Assembly (NCBI GenBank): GCA_905250075.1
Contig: CAJNOP010000021.1
Location: forward strand, 692,363 to 756,362
Direction: 5' to 3'
DNA length: 64,000 nucleotides
Origin: Rotaria sp. Silwood1
Taxonomy: Eukaryota; Rotifera; Eurotatoria; Philodinida; Philodinidae
A model generated the notes under the pieces. It was given only the letters and a program-made list of their open reading frames with translations, had not been told where the DNA came from and searched no databases. Shown here in pieces: positions 1-11,758 of the stretch (position 1 is the first letter of the stretch; each line of letters begins with the position of its first letter). The translations under genes were made by a program, and so were the position numbers.

Positions 1-420
1 CGTCACGTGACGAGTTGAACAAAAAGCAAAAATCAGACCTTTCGTAACACCAAAAATAGGGATATCCAAAAATACAGGGATTTCGTAACGAAATTTACAG
101 GGCGATCGTAACGATTAATACAGGGAGTTCGTAACAGTTGCAGAGCTTTCGCAACGAAGCAACAGGGATTTCGTAATGAGGATGAGGGTGATAGCTGAAC
201 TTAGTTTGCAGAAATTACATGCTTTTCGTTACGAAAGCTCTGTAATGACACATATTAAAACACCAATTACGATCACCCTGTAAAATTTGTTACGAAACCC
301 CTGATTTTTTGTTACGAAAGTCCTGATTCTGTCGGTACGAAAGCTCTGTCACAGGCTTTCGTACTGTCAATTCGTTACGAAAGCCAGACAAGAAAAAACG
401 TGACGAGCTGAAACATTCCC
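1..420. repeat. Two-orientation array of a TTCGTAACGAA-like motif
   Basis: A unit of roughly 15-18 bases, CAGGGATTTCGTAACGAA and variants, recurs with irregular spacing. It runs in plus orientation at about 41-50, 75-93, 98-114, 121-135, 141-158 and 163-179. It appears in the opposite orientation (GTTACGAAAnnCCTG) at about 223-242, 287-303, 309-325, 331-348 and 371-387. The core TTCGTTACGAA is itself a palindrome. A segment like ACGTGACGAGnTGAA occurs at about 5-18 and again near 400-414 in the same direction, as if bounding one roughly 395-bp unit. No coding potential is seen. It could be a satellite unit or the end of a foldback element cut by the window edge. Confidence 0.7.
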
Positions 421-3228
421 AAATATGAAATAGAATAGAATGATCGTTGGTTTTCTTTTCGTATATCAAAAGTATTCAACGACTTGAAATTCTGTATTAC
501 ATCGTAATACACCACGAAATTTTTAGGAGATCCGTATTAACAAAAGATAGGAAAATTTATGAAAGTTTATGGCCTCTCTAAGCTGTTATAAACAAAGTTC
601 CTAATATCCTTTTTGTAGCATGATAGATGATCCAGACTTGATCGTTTGAAATCAAATCAACGAGAATTCCGATCGAATTATTGGAGAATTTCTAAACCAT
701 ATCAGAAGATAACTCAATTAGAAGTCGTCATAATTAGATTTTACATAATCAAGTTAATATGTCTTTCTAATAAAAAAATATTATGATTGTAGTTAAAAAA
801 AACTTCCAAAGTATAGGTCACTTCTGACTTCATAAAAGAACAATGATAGCTTGTACTAGTTTAAACTATGCATCTAAAATCTGAACGACATAATGTAACT
901 TATAGTGCAAAAATCTTGGCACAATAGTTTCGTTCCTTTTTCTTTTGGACTCTAAAAGAAAATTTGTTAGAGCCAATATCAGAATTTTTTCGTCATTTGT
1001 GAATATATGTTTACATTTTTCTTCTGAAGTAAGATTGAACAATTATTAGTAAATATTGTAAAAAGTCTAAAAGCTGTGTTTGTACAAAAGCAAACAGCAG
1101 GTCTGATGTAGTTTTTAGTTTGTATCTTAGAATAGTTTTAACTAATATTATTATAGAGTACTGAATTTAATACAAAATTAGATATTATAATAAATGAAAT
1201 TTCATCTATACGTTTGCATTAATGAACTAATAGCTTTTTCAAAATATAATCGGCTTCAATGTTTTTAGAACAAGTTTTGAATACAACTTGTTCAAAAAAT
1301 AGCAGAGCAGATTATATGCTGAAATGGATAGTAGTTTATATGGACATTGGCATTGGTCAAAACATTGCTGTTTCAAAAACTGCTTTTAGAAATGTAAACG
1401 TAAAGAGGACGTATTGTATAGTGAGCTGAGTCATTAAAAACTATTCCACATTTTGAATATAATAGATTTCAATCGAAATATAAAATTAACTAAAATGAAA
1501 CATAGTCGAAAGGTTTCGATTTCTCTCAGTAAATCGATGATTTCTATGACAAATCTATATATGGTTAATTGATCGAAATTTGTAATTTTTTGTAGGGAAA
1601 GAGTAAAACTCACATCTAAAAGAAAATATTTGTAAATTTTTTTAAAATAGTTGTATGTATTTTGCTCACAGAAATTTTTTATTAGTTTTATCATTGTAAT
1701 GAAATAATATTCATCATATTTTCTGATGATTATTATAGTTGTATAACACTTCAAATTGACAGTCGTATTTTATGAAGCTTACTGTTTCTAATTTATTTTC
1801 TAATATGCTAGTCGCTTAGATTTATCTTTTCAACAGTTTTATTAAAATATTTTCAGTATTGATTTCATAACCAAATAGAGAATATACGACCAATAGAAAA
1901 TTTATCATGTATTATTCGATAAGATTTAAGCAAATATAAAGATGTCAAACAAAAGAATTATTAACATAGGTTTAGTGTAGAAAAGTGTGTGAAAATGATT
2001 AACAATATTTGAAAAAGGTTAAAAGCAATCGTCCGAAAACAAGGTCAATGCATTTCAAAATTTGATTACTGATATTTATACAAAATGTCAATTCGATAAA
2101 CTTATAAATCATATAGATATCGTATTGAAAAATTTTAATTTTTCTCAAAAACTATGCATTTAATATCAGTAAAATGATCATAGAATTGTACTGTATGTAT
2201 GCATTTCTAAGTATCTTTTTTTTCAGATGATAGCTCTAATCTTCCTCTACAAAACTACATATTTCGATCTATGAATCATGCATATGTTGATCAACTACTA
2301 TGCTGGACTTTTTAAAACAATCTGATGATAGCTGTTCAATCTTAGCTCCAAAGAAAATTTTGAATACCTATTAGAAAAAACAGCAGAAAATTCAGATTGA
2401 CTAATTCTAACCAGCTGCCTTTAAGGTAGTCCCCCTCTCCTATCCTAGTTGTTTGAAGAACGGTTTATCAATACTGATTAAAACTTTTAGGGTACATAGA
2501 TCTCGATGAATAGAGCAAAAGTTGTCATAGACTACCAATTTCCTGTTAGGAAATATCTAGATAGCAAAGACTAAAAAACCACTCCACTTTTTCAGTCATA
2601 ATATGTCGAACAGAGCTGAAAATTTTTTTTGCAGATATGAGACACTGTTTGGGATATCCACTGTTTTTTAATCTATATCTATTCAAATAAAAAGACCAAA
2701 ATATTGAGTGTATCTTGCGAAAATATGTGTTTTTTTGTAAAATCTGCCAAAAATCAACAGTGCAATATTTGCTAAACAAAAACAAGTAGGTACTCTAAAA
2801 AGTAACCAATGTCTTGAGAAAGCAGTTTCGAGAAAACCAAAAAACAAACTTTCCTGTATGTATTAGGATTTTTTTCCAAGTGGTTGAAAACTAGCAGTGT
2901 TACAAGTCCGTGACCTTATACTGTCAGCACTTTGAGAGATTATCATTAGGAGATTTGCGTATACAAATAATAATTGTAGCGTGAAATTTTTGCTAGGCAT
3001 TTCCGGAGTTGAACTTAATAAAATTACTAGGTAACAACATATATTCTTCATTTATATACTATTTGACAAAGAATACTTCGAACCTATATTAGCGATGTAA
3101 AACTAAAAATTGAAAAATTTTGATTTAAACATCTGGAAACGTGAGATTTGCTTCTGTAGCCAAGAAAATGAGTTAATATTATGTAGTAAAACTTTCGCGT
3201 CATAGATTATATTATATTTCAAACAAAC
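421..3228. other. Non-coding, AT-rich, repeat-derived; probably a long tomosyn intron
   Basis: No convincing exon is seen on either strand. The tomosyn exon at 3229-3379 ends with a GTTTGT donor, and the next expected exon of that family is not recognisable here. This is therefore either a very long intron running off the window or the point where the gene is broken. The stretch 2290-2460 resembles, imperfectly, the repeat inside the RFC1 intron at 13430-13560. The open frame complementary to 1434-1754 has the composition of random AT-rich DNA and is not called. Confidence 0.5.
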
Positions 3229-6200
3229 CTGTTGACTGTAAGGACGTTTTGGTGTTTGTTTGGTTTGTAATCGAAGCAGATTTTGATAAAGAATCGTATT
3301 TGGGTCTGTCATATAATCACAATAAGTCACAGGTGGTTCGTGAAGATCTAATGTATGAAGACTTTCAAAAATAGGATAACTAGAAAAAAAAACAGATATT
3401 TATTTAATTTGATTTCGTAGTAAAATCTTTACTTTTCACTTTTAAGATCAACTATAACAAGATTATTTTCAAGTAAAACAATAATAGCTGATGGATCAGG
3501 TGCATCTAAAAAATAAAATATTATAAAAATAAATAAATAAGTATTTAAGAAACAAGACTAACCAGTAATATGTGGAGATGCTGTTATAACATGAAAATCA
3601 ATAATAGCACTATCCATATTAAGCACATTAATTGTTTGACCACGAAGAATAGTCAAAAAATCAGATGATGGTTTATACAGTGGTACATTAACAGTAGTAT
3701 TAGTCGATGGAATTTGTTGTGAATCAATTTGAACTGGCATTCCACCAGAAAAAATAATATATGCATCATTTCTATATTAAAAATTCATTTATATTTAATC
3801 CTATTATATCTTATTTTAAAAAACATACGAATTTTTAACATAATTCCAAACAACTTTTGATATTTCACCAAATTGATGTGCTTCATCTTTTGAAATACGA
3901 ACTGTTAAAAAGAAATTACAACAAATTTCTTTTAAATAATGTAAAAAAAAAATAATCTATTTTCTTTTACGATGTGGATAATTAATGTTAACAGGTTTAT
4001 CAATAGATCGTAAATTCCAAAATGATAATGAACCGTCACAATGTGAACACATAAATTGTCGACCTTCATAATGCCATGAAATAGATGTTAAACCCTAGTG
4101 GAGAAATAATTTTGGTTTTATTTTCATCGAAACAAATAATAAGATTACTTGTTGTAATGTATAAACATTTTCAGATGTTTTCTGTTGTAAATTCCAACAC
4201 ACAACATGTCCCATAGGAACATTATTTGGTGAGGATAAATGTGTACTGAAGCCAATATAGAGCTAAGATTTACAAAAAAAACAAGAGCAATTCAAATTTA
4301 TTCATACTATTGATAATCGAGCACCCGTAGAAACTGTAGGCACCCAGAAAAGCTACAAAATCATATAGAATTCAAAACGACCAGTAAACAAATACACCGA
4401 CTAGGCTGCAATAACTAAAATATGGCACAATTTAGATGAAAACTCAATTGAATTTGGAATGCACAAAATAATTTTAAAAAAGTTCTCTTCAAATAAATAA
4501 GATTTTATAATAGGAATAATAAAACTTCATAAATAATGTGAAATAACTCATTTACATAAGCGATTAGAAAACAAACTCATATTAACCACAACCATAAAAA
4601 GATGTTTGGTTTTTTGAATTTTTGTTGTGTGCATTTCAGTTTTCTGAATGCTCTATTGTTGTGATCGTATGAATCATAATGATTAATGTGTATTGCTGTA
4701 TTCAAATTTTGGGATTTAAGATAATTACTCGATTTAGAACTATTTATTGGATCATTTTCAAAATAGTTATGTATTTCAATTTCTGAATTTTAGTGATTCA
4801 ATGACATTAACTAAATACAAAATTTTTCTATAAGGAATCACTATGTTTCATATACAATCAATTATACTATTTAGAGAAAAATATAAGTTTCAATGTCATC
4901 AGTACTTATAATGATTTTTTATGTTCTCATATTGGAATGATAAGACATCAATACGATATAAGGCGCCGTGACTTTTGAGAACTCGTCTCACCTTGTCCGT
5001 ACTAGTCATACATTCGATTCACTTGTCTTAAAAAGTAGAAAATAATATTTACATGGAACTCCAGTTTTTAATAGTTAATTATGTATCTAAGAATCCTAAA
5101 ATGCAAGCTTCTTCTCTTTATAATGGCTTTAAAAAATTCTATTTACTAATTATCGAAAAATTCATGAACCATTTATTGTCCCATGACCTCATTATTAGAA
5201 AACAATTACAACAAAAATTAAAAAAAAATAGTTACTCACTGTATCAAAAAGCAAATTCGTCATCCTGCAATTTAATTTAACCAATCATTTAATGTTCTTA
5301 TTACTCAGAAGATATTATAACTAAATTTATACTCATTAGGGAAAAACAAAAAACAATACTTACTCACTCTATTATTTTTCATGAACAAAGACATAAAGAG
5401 TTGCATTAACTTTTTACTTATACCAGATTATTTACAATTAAATATTAAGCTAATGAAGAAATATTTGCAACAGATCAATCGCTTTCTCATTGAAACTTAG
5501 ATAATTCTAGATTATTGATATGCCAATTTTCTATGCTGCTAAATTTTTTGCTAAATCTTATAGTAGAGCATATCGCATTGTCAAATTAACAGTAGCTTTT
5601 TCGATTTCAAATCGTTTGTTTTACAAAAAATGCAGTCATTTTATTCATACAACAGATGCATATCAAAATTTTGATGTGAGCATTTTCAAGATAATATTAT
5701 ATTACTTAAAGTTCATTTTTGAAAAATATTTTTTAGTCTAGAAAGACAGCATATAAAGACATGTGGGTATTTCTCACAATCATATTTAAAATCAGTATGA
5801 TCGATAACTTCATAATTGTTTAGGTTTCGGTAAAAAAACGTGATTGATCAGTTGGAAATATTTCCTCGTTAGCTTAATGTTTAATTGTAAAACATATCTT
5901 ATAAGTAAAAATCAAGACAATCATGAATGTTTGTGTTTGCAAAAAATGAAACATTGTAGTTGAAAATAAAATGTACATCTCAGAATGCCTGTTTCTTCCT
6001 CTACTATTCGTTTTGAATTCTATATGATTTTTTGGCTTTTTTCGGTGTCCGTACTGTTTACAGACATTCTTAACAATCAGTATTCTTACTCGTGCTGGAT
6101 CATCAGGATTTTGACATAGATCAACAACTACACCTGGATGTGTACTTTTACCCCTGTTAAGAAGAAGAATATTTCTAAATAAAAATAAATTATGTCAAAT

Positions 6201-7413
6201 ACATACATGCCAATGGCATTATTCCACATAATTTTATATGATGAAAGTGTAAATGTATCAAGATTGACCACATAAACATTTCCAGCATAAGTACCAACAA
6301 AAAGCCATTTGGAATTAAAATTAAGAGGAAGAAGACATCGACTGATTCTATAGAATAAATATAAGTTATGTTGTTAAAACATTAACACATCATGTATACA
6401 CGTCAAAAAAGTATATTTGATTAAACAATTAGTTAATATCTTATTCCATAGAGAATGATAATGTTGTTTTCTTCTGTCTCATGTTATTTTCAAATCTATT
6501 TGAGTGACTCTCATGATTAATTTATTAAATCTAGAATCTTTGTTTGTCTTTTTTAATTTATAGATCAGTATCGAGTAAACAAGAGATTTTCTTAATGTTA
6601 TTATATGAATAGTTGTATAAAATAAAAAGAAAACAAAGGAAGAGAAAGAAAGCAATTTCCTATTAGTCGACCGGAAGCATGAATTAATGATAAAATGTTC
6701 AGAGGGACCAATATCTCATGAGAGATAAGAATGAGAGTTAGTTTAACTCATCATCAACGCAAACAAAAATGCATCATACGACATTAATATGCATAAGGTC
6801 ATTTTGTTTCTAAAATAGTGCAAAACAGAATGAAAATTAAAAAAAACACTTACTTTTCCTTAACAAATCGAAGTGAATTGGCAATAACAGGTTTCTTTTG
6901 ACGCAAACTCCACAAATGAATATAATTATCTCGGCATGCACTTATCAATGCACCCTACATATCAAATGTTATTCGTTTGTTTTTGCTTATTGGAAATTTA
7001 CCTCATTTATACGAAATACCAATTGCACTATTTCAACTTCAGTTGGATGTGATAATGAACATTCGACAAATGCACCACCATAACTTGTTTTTTTTTCAAT
7101 AAAAAAAATATTATTTGAATAATTTTCTTATAAAAAATAGACTTACATTTTAATAACACCATTTTTTGTTCCAATTGCAAGAAGTTTTTGTACAGAATCA
7201 TAGGCAAGTGCTGATGGTTGATAAGGAAAACCATAACGTACAATCTAATCATTAATATAATGTGCATATAATTCTTTTTTAAAAAAAAGACGAAGTCTTT
7301 TTTTTTACTTCACTCAATGAAAAATCTTCTTTCTTCGATGTTTCATTAATTTCAAATTCATTGTTCTTTTTTGATTCACCTATTTTAAATGGTAATTTTA
7401 TTCGACCAGTCAT
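3229..7413 (-). CDS. STXBP5: Tomosyn (syntaxin-binding protein 5 family), 5' half
   Basis: Tomosyn is an Lgl-family WD40 protein that binds syntaxin and SNAP25 and restrains vesicle fusion. Twelve phased exons were read on the minus strand: 7309-7413, 7147-7244, 7002-7083, 6854-6954, 6207-6347, 6090-6153, 4149-4262, 3971-4094, 3829-3901, 3563-3771, 3433-3505 and 3229-3379. They give 445 residues from an ATG at 7413. Diagnostic segments include RYGFPYQPSALAYDSVQKLL, SLRQKKPVIANSL, YKIMWNNAIG, YEGRQFMCSHCDGSL and PIFESLHTLDLHEPPVT. All follow vertebrate tomosyn in order. The double beta-propeller begins but the second propeller and the C-terminal R-SNARE-like coiled coil are missing, because the gene continues left of the window or is truncated. 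Most introns are 50-70 bp; intron 6 is about 1.8 kb and holds an inserted element, and intron 4 is about 0.5 kb. Confidence 0.88.
4320..6065. mobile_element. Element with terminal inverted repeats inside a tomosyn intron
   Basis: The 24 bases at 4361-4384 are the exact reverse complement of the 24 at about 6008-6031. The similarity continues outwards imperfectly to about 4325 and 6060, through GGCACCCAGAAAAG on the left and the complement of CTTTTTTCGGTGTCC on the right. This gives terminal inverted repeats of about 50-60 bp around roughly 1.7 kb. The interior shows no transposase-like frame; the 75- and 73-codon frames at 5053 and 5520 are weak. It looks like a non-autonomous DNA transposon or MITE-type derivative. 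No target-site duplication could be fixed by eye. Confidence 0.6.
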
Positions 7414-8749
7414 TATACTATTGTTTTCTTTTTATTTTGAAATTATTTTCATCTAATAATTTATATGTGTATGTATGTATATACACACATAAGTGTACTA
7501 ATTAAAGTCGAAGTTACATCTAAAAACGAATAAATAAAAAAATATGTTGATAACGTGCAGCCATGCATATAATAACACAAAATTTGATTCATTCACTTGG
7601 GTTTTTTCCTCTTCTTCTTTCATTTTTTCCGATAGAATACTCGTCGTCCTATACGATTCAACGGTCCGTTCGTTCGATGACAAATAAATAATAAACAATA
7701 ATTAATAATTGACAACTAGTTCTATTTCAAACCAATAGTGAAAAAAATTCTGATAGAGTGCATTAGTTGTCAGTAGCATTAAGAAATATATCCTATGAGA
7801 TTCAAAGTGAGGATTATGATTATTTAGATTGTATTAAAACTTAAAATGATTGTATCCAAGTTACGCTAAAAAAAAAGAGATAAAATTTATATAGTGAAGT
7901 TCGATTGTAAGAGAAGCTTGGTTCCATGATTTTCATAGAATTTACTATTAACATCTTTTTTTTGGGTCAATATCACATCGGCCTATTTTTTTATTTTGTA
8001 TAAATATTTGTCGACGATGTAGTTCTTATATAACTTAGAGCAACATAGTCATTCCGTAGTCCTCTCTGTTTTTTTTTGTTGTAAAAAATTTAACATTTGG
8101 GATCTTTTTTTATCTTTAACATATTAGTAAATACGTCAGATCGATTTATGAGAAAGATAACAAGAAAAATAGAAATATTTCAAATTGAAAAATAAATAAT
8201 GATAATTTGTTAATAGAAAATTCTCAACTTTTGATTAATAAAAGATAAAAAGAAAATTCTGTTATGAAAAAGAAAAAAAAAGGTCAAAGGAACCATTTTT
8301 CTCAGGTAAAAACTTTCTTTAGAAAAAGATCATAAAGATCATGTTTTTATTAATGTAGGTCTAATCTGTATCCTTTTACAACTATTCATGTTTTCTATTC
8401 ATTATTGTAAAATGATAATATTTTTTTTCCTGGTATTTTGAAAGAAAAAACTTCTTGTGTAATATGAATAACTTTGCAACCTGTATTCTTCTCCATAGCA
8501 AAAATAGAAATAAAACCAGAGATAAGGTTTTTGCTTTGTTTTTCAAGAAATTCTATTCTATTCTATGAAACTAGAACACATTAAAAGGCAAAAAAAAGGG
8601 TACTTTGAACTCTTTGATCATCTATGAATGCATATGATAGTCTTTGTAATAATGTTGGAATTCAAACTTTTATTAACAAATGTAAAAATAAATTATATAA
8701 ATTGATACAAAAAAAAAATCGATTTTAACTTGAAACATTCTTTGTTTTT
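7414..8749. other. Intergenic between tomosyn start and OGG1 end
   Basis: The first few hundred bases upstream of the tomosyn ATG presumably hold its promoter and 5' UTR, including a TGTATGTATATACACACATA stretch near 7467-7489. The rest is AT-rich with poly-A/T runs. No gene, RNA or clear repeat was recognised. Confidence 0.5.
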
Positions 8750-11345
8750 CTAAAAGCGATCTACCGGTTTAATATTTCGTTTCGGTCGTGTTGATATTTC
8801 TTTATTTGGTTCAATTGGTAATAATTTTTTTTGACGTAATTTGCCACGTTTAATAGTTATTTTTATTGATTGACATTGATTATTTTCATCCATTGTTTTA
8901 AATAATTTTTCTGTAAGAATATCTTGACTACTAATCGAACGTTTTAATGATGACGCAGATGATTTAATACTATTTCTTGGACTAGTTGATAAACGAAGTT
9001 CATTAGAAAATGCAGCCTTACAAAGCATAAACCAAATGTAATAAATGTATGAAGAACACAAAAATAAGAAAAATACCTACAGCTTGAGCCCAACCAGATA
9101 ATGGTTGCCACAGTTGTTCAAAAAACGATGATATATCATCGTATTTAGCTGTAGTTAACTGTTGTTTTTTTATATTTTCATTATGTTGTCCATAATAGGT
9201 CATAGCAATTGAATGAATATGTGTATCAACCGGTACGACATCTTGTTTACCAAGTGACATCAAAAGAATACAATCAGCAACCTAAATATTATTTGAAATA
9301 AAATTTCTTTTTAATTGAAATTTTTTACTTTTCGGCCAACACCCATCATTTTTAATAATTGATTACGAGCGTCTTTAACTGATAATGTTTTTAATCGATC
9401 GAAAAATAAAGTACCACCAGCAGTATATTTAAGAAATTTAATTGCTTCTTGAAGGTATCGTGCACGATAACCGAAATTTAATTCACGTAAACGTTTTTCA
9501 AGATCTGGTATATCAAGTTCATCTAGATAAATAGAGAATAATTATATTGAAATTTTCTTCTTAATAGTAATAAAATTTCTAAGTGCAAATGTCAAATGTA
9601 TTTCTTAACAATAGAACCTTAATTTAAGTTTTACTTGAAAAGTTATATGAAGGAAGATCTCTAAATGTAACTCACCAATCAAACTGATATTTTCCACATA
9701 AGTAGGTCCCGACAACACTAGTAAAAACTTACAAGGCTTTGTTTTCATGACCTACTCTTTTCAAGTTAAAACAGTTATATTGATTTTTCTACGTTTGGCA
9801 AAGTGTATATGCAAAAAAAAATCGATTTATCAACTGCTAGTCTAAAAATTTCAACTAAAAATATACGTTGTTCTTAAGATATCGAATACTGAAAACACAG
9901 AGTTTTCATACCTATTCTGGTAACATATAATTGTCTTTGAATATTCAATTAAATTTCAGATTGGAATTCCATAATTCAATTTTTTCACCAGTACTCTACC
10001 AGAAATAAAAATTTTCAGTAAAACTATAATAACTAGGGACGGACAGTATATGACGACGAACTTTTATAGGCTTCTCCGAGTTTCATCAAGACCTACTTAC
10101 AAACAAAATAGTTGTTCTATCAAATAAAATGTTCTTCGAAAAGCTTAGAATTGAAGCCAGAAAGCTAGTTTTGCAAGTCTTGATTTTCCCGAGACCTTCA
10201 TTCGAGCAATTTTGTTGACATATTTAGACTTAATAATTCTGATTAACAATTTTTTCAGCTATACAAATGATTTTTCACAGTCTTGCTAATTATTATCATT
10301 GAGAAGAAAACTAAAAAATACAATTATTCTAAACTTACGTCCGCTGCTGAATATATAGTATCTGATAGACTGTAAAAACACTATTTGTGTGAATGCTCTG
10401 TATTACTATCTGGGCTTTTATTATCTCAAATAGAACTAGAATGAAGATAATTCGATATTTTATGAATGAAATCGAAGTTTTGATATTTGTACAAAGGCTA
10501 TTCAAATAAAATTCTTATTAAAATTATCTCTAACAAAATTCATTGCAATTCAATCTAGAATTCTTTACACACGCTATTGAACTATATTCGAAATATAAAA
10601 GATTTTCAAATCTATTTCGTTTTCTAAGATTTAATTCGAGTTAGTTCTATCCAAATGAGAAATTCTTTTTTAAATATTTTCATGAAAGAAATATCAAAAT
10701 TTATGTTTTAAACTTTTATTAGAAAATATACCGAGAGTTGGAAATTTATGATAAGTAATTCCATTTAATGTTCCAATTTTCTTTCCATATTCATCACATA
10801 GTACTTTAATCATTTTTGATATGCGTTGTACATTATTATTACTTGAACATATAAATGATATTACATTTTCAAGTGGTTCTTGTGCTAAAACACGAATACC
10901 AATTGGTATTTGTCCTTTTTCAAATCTAACATCAGATTTACACCATTTTTCAAATAATTCACAAATTTTTATTGTTAATTGAAAATAATTATGTAAAATA
11001 AGAGCAGTTTCAACACGACGATCATTATCATTTGATAATTTTATCATACTATCATTATTTGTAAAAAATGTATAACGAAGATTATCATTTTGATGTTGTA
11101 AATGAATAATATATGAACCAAGAACACCAACGAATTCATTTGGACTTTGTTCAATCCATCTATTAAATAAAAATAAATGTCAAAATTATTTTAATAAATA
11201 CAAAAAATTACCGAAATGATTGTCCACCTAGTAAAGTTTGTTTTAAATTTAGTTCTTTAGCAATAATTGGTATTGATCCAGTTGAATAGATTATAAGATT
11301 ATCGGATAGTGCTGATGTTGATGGTAAAGATCTTACTAAACTCAT
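8750..11345 (-). CDS. OGG1: 8-oxoguanine DNA glycosylase
   Basis: OGG1 is a bifunctional glycosylase/AP lyase that removes 8-oxoguanine opposite cytosine in base excision repair. Five phased exons, 11212-11345, 10732-11159, 9329-9522, 9081-9281 and 8750-9016, encode 407 residues. The start is the ATG at 11345, followed by MSLVRSLPS. The N-terminal TBP-like domain with GGQSF is followed by the glycosylase core: PLENVISFICSSNNNVQRI, the helix-hairpin-helix GVGRKVADC with the catalytic lysine at residue 252, and VVPVDTH with the catalytic aspartate at 271. Their spacing of 19 equals human K249/D268. PLSGWAQA precedes a C-terminal tail of about 88 residues that is longer than in mammals and basic, ending RPKRNIKPVDRF, a plausible nuclear localisation signal. 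Intron 2 is about 1.2 kb of repeat-like DNA. Confidence 0.95.
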
Positions 11346-11758
11346 TGAATCAGGTTAAAAATCTGAAATCCAATAAAATATTCTTTCAATTCATTGTATA
11401 TACGTTGTCTTTCTTTATTTACGATTAAAATTCGTTTCTATTCGAGGTCGTCTTGTCGAGAAAACTTCGAGGGGCTATCAGTGATGATATATATCTAATT
11501 AATAGTCGAACGTTGCGAATCTATCGAATGAAAAATGTTTAGAATTTTCTTTCAATACAATATAAGCCCTCGATTGTGATAGACCGTTGTTTTTTTTTTC
11601 CTTCGTTCTCCTTCGTTTATGAATTGGTTGTTGAATCATAAGAAAATAAAACAAATATATCTTTCGAAGTAATCATTTATCAACAAGTAATAATAATTCA
11701 AATCTCTATTTTCTTATTCAATTTATTTGTTTTTAGATTAAAATATCCAGTATCAATC
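11346..11758. promoter_or_regulatory. Shared divergent promoter region of OGG1 and RFC1
   Basis: These 413 bases separate two head-to-head genes, both of DNA maintenance. The stretch is relatively CpG-containing for this genome (TTCGAGGTCGTCTTGTCGAG near 11440-11459). No specific factor site is certain. That the pair is co-regulated is inference from the arrangement. Confidence 0.45.

Noticed and set aside
1..420. CRISPR-like array
   Set aside because: Units are palindromic, irregularly spaced and change orientation midway; the host is eukaryotic and there are no cas genes.
5053..5741. Plus-strand frames of 75 and 73 codons inside the TIR element
   Set aside because: No transposase signature such as a DDE/DDD triad or zinc finger; composition is that of AT-rich filler.
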